DNA from: Leishmania donovani
Lineage: Eukaryota; Euglenozoa; Kinetoplastea; Trypanosomatida; Trypanosomatidae
Direction: 5' to 3'
DNA: 64,000 nt
Assembly (NCBI RefSeq): GCF_000227135.1
Contig: NC_018261.1
Location: 617,263-681,262 of the forward strand
Under the pieces are notes generated by a model. The model was not told where the DNA came from, did not search any database, and saw nothing but the letters and a program-made list of their open reading frames with translations. A program made the position numbers and the translations under genes. Positions 21,101-30,100 of this stretch are shown in pieces. How positions within the stretch are numbered: the first letter of the stretch is position 1; every line of letters begins with the position of its first letter.

Positions 21101-24100
21101 AAGACCTTTGCTTCCGGCGTGGCTTTTGTCTTTGTGGCACAACTCCGCTTGTAGGCTGTGGTACAGAAACGGTCCTGTGTGCACGGCAGCAAGCTGGGTG
21201 CCGCCACCGCGCGCGTTAAATTTCCACGGCGACACCGTCGCTGTGCGCTCCGTACGCCCCGACAGCCCCGCTATCGGGACGATGCACCGCTCCGTGTCGC
21301 CGTGATGCGGCCTTGTCGTATCGGCCAGTTGCACCGGCACATCGGTCTGATTGAAGATCCAGTGACGGCAGTACAAGGTAACTTCGCGTTGTGCATACTT
21401 GATGGCAAGCACAAGGGTTTCGTTGGTGACTGGGTCTACCAGAACGAGTTTTGTGTCACGACGCGTCTTGTCAAGAGGTGCGTGGACGCACGCCGGTGGG
21501 TGCTGCGCTGTTGGTATGCCGGCCGCTGGCGCGGTAGGCCACTGCGCCAGTGTGACGCCATTGGGCTGCTGCAGCGACACACTAAGGCACACATCCTCCA
21601 GTGGGTCCATCTCGGTTGCTCCGTAGCTTCCGTCCACGCCGACAGCGACGGAGCACACGCATGTGTAGACGGCCGTATCGGGGGATGTGTCAAGCAAAGA
21701 GATTCGCCTCCCTGGTTGAGTACGACGCGTTAGCAGCGTCACCGTGAGGGGAACGCCAACAGCGTTGCGAATGGTCACCACAGCCTCTGCTGTGACGATG
21801 ACGGAACGCAACGGAGAGAGGGACGGGTGGCGTAGCACATCCGCCGGCTGCCTCGCTGCCGCCTGTATACGGAGGAGGAAGTACGTCTTGCCAGGCTGTC
21901 CAGATAACACTACGAAGTTCTTGCCGACTGCGATGCGCGCGACTCCGCCTGCGTCACTGCCGCGGCTAGCACTGCTCCTGCTGCCGTGCACGGAGCTGCA
22001 CACACACAGAAACACAGTTCCCGCCAGGCAAGGGAGACTGTCGTACGACATGCCGAGTGACACAATCGAGTCTGCGTCCAGCTGCATCTGGGTAAGTGCG
22101 GGGCTTGACGTCGACACCTCAGCAAAGTTGCCTAGAGCCAAGGCCACGCGGCGGCGCAGCACCTGCACAGGGACGCATTGAGAGGATGCCGGGGGTACGA
22201 CGCCAACTGCGTCGTATGTTCCAGGTGCGTCCACGACAACTTGCAGCAGCGGCATGCTAAGCCGATTCGTGAAGGTGACAAGTGTGTGCAGAAGAACCTG
22301 CTTCTGACCCTGGCGCTCAAGTGGGACAGATACGTCGGCGAGGATGTAGCGCTGCAGTGGCCCACTGGTGCCCATAGTTACCCGTTGAACACCAACCGAC
22401 GCCAGTGTTATCACGGCTCCGCATGCCTTTGACGCCGGCGCGGTAGATGGGCGTTCCTGCTGCTGCTGCTGCTGCACGATGATCTTCTGGTGCTCTAGCG
22501 GAAGCTCCTTGCCACGATATCGTGGTAGATTGAACTCCCACTCCTGCCCGACGTGCAGCACGCGCGCACGCGTGGAAGCGGCATCGTCGTCGTGGCTGTC
22601 GCTTGCTCGTCGCTGCACGCCCTGCGGATTCTCCACGTATTCCGGTAGCTGAACCACGACATCAAGCCCGATGGTCTGCACCATCTTGAATGCGTGGAAG
22701 ACGGATGCACTTGCGACACCGCCGTCTGACGTGCCGCGCATGGCCAGCGCATCAACTCCAGCCGACTCGAACATGTCCCGCAGCAGCAGTAGCTGCCGCA
22801 CGTTGCGCAGCATTTCTGAGGAGAAGCACAGCTTAACGCTGCTCATGCGCGTCGAGAGCCGCGCATACCCTTTCCGGTCGTATAGGTCCATGACAGAGGC
22901 GTTCTTGCGTGAGCTGAAGGACACCTTCACCTCTACTGGTTCAAGAACCGGCGCCCACTGTGACCGGGACAGCTCATAGTACTCCAGCTGAAGCACGAAG
23001 CGCAGCTCAGCGCTTGTGTGCAGAGACTCGAGTGCGCATTGAGGAGTGTGGATCTCATTGGCATAGAAGCAAAAAAGAGGGGTGTCGTTGTCTTGGCTGT
23101 CGTCGATAATGAACAAGCTCACGTATGGGATTTGCAGCAATACGGTGGCCACGGTGGTGTCGGCACCGGCGGAGGCCGCCAAAACATTCCTCGCCTCCCC
23201 ACCGCTGCGGGAATGGCGTGCCTGCACAAGCGACCCTACGCTCGCCTCGCTGTCGGCTCCGACCGCGTCCCAGCCGCGGTGCAGCGAGGACAAGCCAGAC
23301 CACACATCCCGACGCACCGCATCTTGCCAGCGCGATGCGGCCGCCTGCGCGTGACGCACCGCCCGTGCCACGAACACGGCGTCGCTGTACCGCACCCGCA
23401 CCTCAACGCCTGTGCTGGCACTGACGTGGATCGTGTCAAGACGCACCGGCAACCCAGCGGGCCCGCCAGTGCGACGTCTCTTTTCTTCCGTCATCAGGAC
23501 TTTCATGGCCCAGTCTGACACAAGGTCAGACGTGTCGACAGCGGTGCCGCCGTGCTGCGCACAATACTCACTTCGAACGCCCGCATGCGCCAGGTCAAAC
23601 GCCCCCGTCAGCTCATCCTCATCTGTTGCAGCGGATCTAGAGTTCACGAGGCACAGGTTCATGTCAGTGTATAGAACGAGGGTGCGCTGAGCCCACGTGG
23701 TTGAGGCGTGGCCTGTGCTGGCGCACAACATGGACGCTGTGCCGGCGACCGAGCGCGGCTCCGGAATGCGCAGCTCGACTTGGACTTCGCCGATAAACCG
23801 CTGCCACCTTGGAGAGGCTACTTCTTCAACGGCCTTGGTGGACTCCTCGGCTGCGGTGCGCCGCTGGTGATCCATCTGCAGAACCGCCGAGCGGACAACA
23901 TCGGCAGCGTCTCTCTCCAGCGCGGACGGTGGCGGCACTACGCTGCAGGTCTCAGGATCGATCACAACATACGAGCCGTTGCCGGCGGCGACGTACGCCT
24001 CGATCGACAAGGCGGTCATGCACACGGTGGCGTTCATGATGCGCAGTGTCACGCCTTCCTCGAGAAAAATGAGCTTCCCGTGCCGCGAGGCGTTCATGTG

Positions 24101-27100
24101 AATCGTGTGACCATTGCCATAGAGGTACACGAGGCTGTAGAGCTTGTTGGTCACGCGCAGCGGCGTCCGCTCCGACAGAAGCAAATCCTCGCTGAGCCAC
24201 AAATCCTGCTGCACCAAGCGCTCTTTTGCCGACTGGTAGCCTGGCACGGTTACCTGCAGGTACGGGGTGTAGAGGAGGTCTACCCACGCCATCATCGGCA
24301 CGGCCTCAACCGTCACTGTGACTTGCCCGGCCTGCAGCGCGCCTCTGTACGCCTTGGTCTGTTCCTCCTGTACGACACGTAGCGAGCAAGACTTGCGAGC
24401 TGCTCGTGTGGCGGCCCGGCACGAAGCCGCCGTGACAGCAAGGGTGGGAATCACGTTTTCGGTGCCGAGGAGGCAGCTGGCCAGCGTCACAACCAGCCGC
24501 AGCGATACCCCTCGCTCGTTGAGGTCATCGTCGGCGTCCGCTATGCCGGACCAGTTGTGCTGACCAGCGTAGTAGGCTGCATTGAGATCGCTTAGCTCAA
24601 AGTACACTGCCGTTTGATGGCCGGACCCATCATCGCCGTTGCCCGCGTGCACGCGCAGACGCAGCGAAGAAAGATGGAAGAGGAAACACCTTGCCTTGGA
24701 TGGTGAGTTCGTTTGCCTGTTGCGGTGCTGTTGCGATTTCTGCGGCGCGGCTGTCGCTGTCAGATCGGGTGCGGTGGCTGCGGCTGCGGCTGCTATGGAC
24801 TGCGACGCCGACGAGAAGTACTTCATAATGGCTGCCAGGAAAGATGTTTGCTGAAGCGCCACACGGAGTAGCGCTGTGTAGTGGAGCTGCGTCAGCGTCA
24901 GATGCAACGCATCCATGCCAAGGCGCCACTCCTCGATGCCGCCTGTGGCGCCAGCAGCGGAGGACTCAAAGGACTGCCCACTCTGCATCAGCTGACGCTG
25001 AACACGGATGCCAAACCGCTCCACGAGCACTGTGCCGTTCTGCATCCCTTGGATGGCAGAGATGGAGATGCTCTGAAGATGCAGTACTGTTTGAGCACCG
25101 TCAAAACACTCGCGCTCCTGGATCACTGAGTTCCAGGACACTGATGCCGCCTCCGTGACGATCACCAGCATCTCCTGTTCGTCCACAGCTCGCAGAATCG
25201 CCGCCTCAAGGGATACAGAGGGGTATCCTGGCGTGGCGGACACAGCCACTTCCGTTTCACCTACAAGCAAAGCAATACGCCCACTCTGCAGTTGCAGTGC
25301 ATAGCTACGATGTAACGCGGATGTCGCCGTCGTGATGATAGAATGAGGTGACGCAGGCGCTGCGCTGTCGCGGAGCCGCGCCGCTGCGCACAACTTCACC
25401 TGCGTGCACACGCCATCCAGCATCGCTGCCGCGTGCATCATCGAAGGTGCGAAAAGCCACAGCGGCTGTAAATCGAGGATAACCTTGCACTGCATGGGTG
25501 CATTCTCCAGCGCCACGTAGAACACGTCACTTTCCGGTGATGCCGCCTTTGTTGGCAGTGCGCTGTCGTGTTTCGCCGCCGGCAGCTCTCCGAACAGCTC
25601 ATCGAGCAGGCTGGCGTCTTTCGGCTTCGGTGGCCCCATCGGCGAGCCCGACGCTACGCGTGCGTGCGGTGATGCGTGACGACGGGGCCGAGGGAACGCC
25701 GCCACGGGCGCTCGCCACTCCGTCGGTTGTTCCAGCGCGAGCGGAATGGCCGTCACGACAGAGCCGCCGCTGCTGGTGTCTTCGAGCACGCAGCGAACAA
25801 GTCGGGCAACCCGCACCATCGCATACGACGCATTCGGATTCTTGCACAGCTCGACTTGCACCCTCGATATCGCACAGCTCAGCACAAGTGCCGGCGTGCT
25901 AGGCGTGGGTGCTGCGGAGCTGGGGGAGTATGCGGGCACGGCAGAGCATGGAATACGGCACTCGAGATGTTGAAGGCGAATGCGCCCCACTTGCTTTGCC
26001 CGCCCGTCACTGGCGTTACCACCACTGGACTCGTGAGAGGGTGTCGGTGTCCTGGCTCTTGACGCTGACGGCGGTGCCTGGTCCATGTAGCGGAGGAGGC
26101 TCGCACGCAGCTGCCGGTCGTCAACGACCATTGCCCGGAGAATTACGACTGCCTCGCCGTTGACAGTGGCTGTTACCGCACCAAACGACTCCACAGAGAG
26201 GAAGACCGCTCTCTCTGGAAGGGCCGCGGTGCCAGTGGCGCTTGTCGAGTCCACCTTGGGGGTTACCAGCCAACGCCAACTACACTGCACCCTGAGAGAC
26301 GCGGCTGGCGTAGCGGCGGCGCTGTGCAACGGTGCCACCTGAAGAATACATAGCCCATCGCTTTCCGGCAAGTCTGATGTCGCCGTACTCGGCGCGCCGC
26401 AGCCGAGCCACACCTGCTGCGCTGCGAAGGAGCAACTCAGCTCTCCGCTGGCAGAGCGCACCGCAGAAGCAGTAGCGTCGTTGAGCCGCAGCAGGCATTG
26501 CATAGACTGGCCGCCACTGTGGCTGGAATTGGACCGCGACGTGCTGATACACAGCGTCGCCGCTCCCTTCACACTCAATGTCCACGTGCTCTCCTCCGCG
26601 ACCGCCTTGAGCAGCGAGGCAGGTGAAGACGCGTCTACCGCGTCTGACTCCATCTCCTTGCCGAACGCGGTGGGCCGGAAAAAGTTGGCGTGAACGACGT
26701 CCATCACGTGCGTGAGATCGGCGCTCGAGCAACGCAGAACGCACGACTCCGTCCTTGACGGTAGGACCACCACAAAGGACTTGCGCCGCGGTCCGCCGGC
26801 TGCCCATAAACATCGCGCATCGAACACAGAATGAGCGATATTGACGTGCCAACTGGGAAAGCGCCACTGAAATGGTGCTCCCGAACTCGGCTGAGCATGA
26901 GAGATGAACATGTCAGAGGAGTGGATGTCGTATACGATGTCTACCGCTGTTGCCGCCGGTGACTGGTCGGAGGTGGAAGACGAGGCTGGAACTTGCACAC
27001 GGTCGGTAAAGAGAAGGTGCGCCGCCGCGAGGAGGAGGTGGGGCGCCGGCGATGGCAGCGGCGCAGAAGTGACCGCTTGCGCCAACCAGTCTACCTGCCT

Positions 27101-30100
27101 CGGCGTCTGTAGCACGACCGATTTCAGGGTCACAGACTTACGCACATGCGTCCACGACACAGCCGCCGTGGCCTTTTCAGGAGCCCGCCACGATAGCGGG
27201 GGGCAGAGCAGCGCCCCCGCGCAGAACCAGCACGGCTCCCGCACCACCACCGCCGAGGCGCGCTCCACAAGACCCTCTCGAATGGATCCGAGGAGATGCA
27301 TGAGCAAGGGGTACAAGAAGAGCAGTCGCACACGACGCAGCTCCAACTTGAGCTCTTGCTGATCGCGGATGCCCATAACACAGGCACCCTCGACGTCCTC
27401 ACCACCGCCGTCCCTTCCGCACAACCAATCGGAGAAAGAGAGCATTGGCGGTAGCCTATGCCGCTTCCAGTCTACCGACAGTTTCGCGCTGTCGGCGCGT
27501 GATTCACTGGGCGTGGAAGCGCCGTCCGGCTGCATGAGTGTGACCCAGTTCGCCTTGCCCGGCACAGCCCCGGTAGCTGAGGGGCAGCACCACTGCAGTT
27601 GTGGGCTCTCGGCGGTCATCCGCACGTGATCGCATGCTTCTGTCGTGCGCCACTCCAGGACCGGGCCAAGCGCTTTGAATCGAAGCACAGGAATGTCCCT
27701 AGACACCATAGGCTCGTCCGCAGCGCCTTCGAGGTCCACGTTTACTTGTAGCGCAGGCGCGGTCACGTCGACATGAGTACACAGTGCGTTGCCACCGCAC
27801 TCGCTGGCTCCACCCCACCCCACCTCGACATTCGTGGTGATTCTCGAGCTCACGTCCGCGCCTTCGCCTACTTCTTCCTTCCGCGTGTCCTCGTCACTAC
27901 CAAGCGACCGCCACCACGGATAGCCGGCAATGACTTCTGCGCCAAACAGCCGGTTCGTGAGCAGCCCTATCGTGTCCCAGAACGCCTCACCGCACTCCAA
28001 CAGAGTTGGGCCGGCCCGCAGACACATCCGCGCGGATGGTCCGACGCGCATGGTGCACCGCCTCGAAGATGGCAGCGGCGACGGGCGCCTGTAGTGCACA
28101 AAACGCATGAAAAACGCGATGGAGTCTCCTGCGGTCCGGCTGCCGCTGATGTCGTTCGTGGAAGAGCTCGATGGAACGCTCACATCGAAAAGTTTCACAT
28201 CACTGTCGTGCGCCGCATTACCACCGAAGCGGGCGCACAACGCCACGCTAGTTGCAACGCTGAGTTCGTAGCTCTGCTTATCACGGTAGCAGTCGTGGCG
28301 CAGGAGAAACGGCGTGAAAGATAAGACTGCGTCGCGGCGAGGGGATCGACAGGCATCGGCGGAGTCGCTGTTCGTCTCCAAAGCATGCAAGCACACAGCA
28401 GGCTCGCTTCCTTCGCACGTCATGCGCAGCGAGGGAAAAGATACCGTCACCCCGTAGAGGGGCTGCTTGCGTAGCTCTGGTGCTGAAACGGCGGTGCCGT
28501 AGCGGGCCTGCACGGAGGGGCGAAGCAGCAACGGTGGCGTAGCTTCAGACACACAGCAGCGGCGCAGCGCCGTCGCGAAGGCGCGTGCCTCGGCATCGCT
28601 GGCGCACTGGAAGGCGACGTAGCGACAGGGAACCGCCTGCGTGTGCGCAAGGACGCGACTCAGAGCCTTTCGAACCTGCTCCTGTGAGGGCGCGTTGTTG
28701 TCCCCCTCTACCGCGTTCCCTTTCTCCAGCCACGCGTTGACAGCCCGCTTCAGCCAGAACGCGTTTTCGAGGAGCGCCGGCGGCACCTTCAGTTTGTCAA
28801 GCAGCAACCGCTTTGCATCCCGGTAGCCGCTTGCCAGCGCTTCCTCGTGATTCCTGCCGCCCTGTGAGACGTAAAGGTGCACACAAGGCCCTGCGGTGAC
28901 ACTAGCAGCGGCCGTGCCCCCAGAATCGTTCTCGCCGTCGAGGAGGACGTGTGTGCAGCCGTCCTGCAGCGTGTAATACTGCGCCGGGAACGTTGAGCGT
29001 TGTGCGTGGTAGACAACACACACGCCAAGACGCACGCTGACTCGCTGAGGAAGAGAGACAGCGGCCGCCAACGTGGAGTGCTGCCGTGCTGCAGAGAACG
29101 GATGCAGCTGCTTGTAGCGCGACTCCAGTTCGTCTGCTGCGTGCGGCGGAGCGTCGTCATCGACGTCGCCGGCAGCTCCTTGACGCGCATGCGCAGCGGG
29201 CCAGAACCTCTTTCCTGTCGTGTGCGGAAGCACGCGCACGCGACACATGTAAACGGCTTCGCTCTCTGGACTTTGCGCCGCGCCCATTTGTCGGGCACCA
29301 CGCTCCTGAATATTAAGCTCGACCGATGCTGCCAAGTCTGTCAGCATGGTACAGGCGGTCGTGAGCACCGAGAGGCTGGTGCGCGACCATGTCAGACTGA
29401 CGGCATCGCTGGAGGACATGCGAAGGCTCCACTGAGGCAGATTGGGGTGGCATCGCCCCAAAAGACTCCGCTCTACCACCGCGGCGATGGCCGTGTCAGG
29501 CAGCAGCACGCCCCTCTCAATGGAGAGCGGCCCGTCAGCAGAAGGGTCGTTTCGTGGGAAGAACACAGAGAGACGCGCGGCGGCCATCCGAACGTGAAAG
29601 CAGTCGATCCAATCCGTGTCAAGTGAGCCGAGCGCTGCAGCGGCGGTGGCCGTCGTCGTCGGGGAGGTGCTTGCGTTAGAATGATTCTCGCTTACCTCCC
29701 TGCGCAAGCGCCCCTGCAGCTGTAGGCGGTGCACTGCATCATTGCGCAGACACAATTGCGTCAAGGCGAGCTCGCAGCCCTGGACCTGTGGTACCTCGGA
29801 GAGGGAGATGCGCACGGCATCCACTGCCACCGACCAGTCAATGGAACGCTGTTGCTCCACCCTGCGCCGCAGAACAACGAGCCGCGCGTCCTCATCTGTC
29901 GCACAGCGCTGCTCAGCGTACGTCATGCGCGGTGACACAGGCATTGCCAACGCTGTGAAGTCGCCATCAACGTTGGCATCTATCGAGGGTGATGTATAGA
30001 CTTGTGCGTCGCCCACACTGTCACTAGCGGCCGAGTGCGACAGCGCTCTTTCGGGCCACATTACCGTAAACAAAAAGTCGCTCAAGTGACGCAGCGGTAC

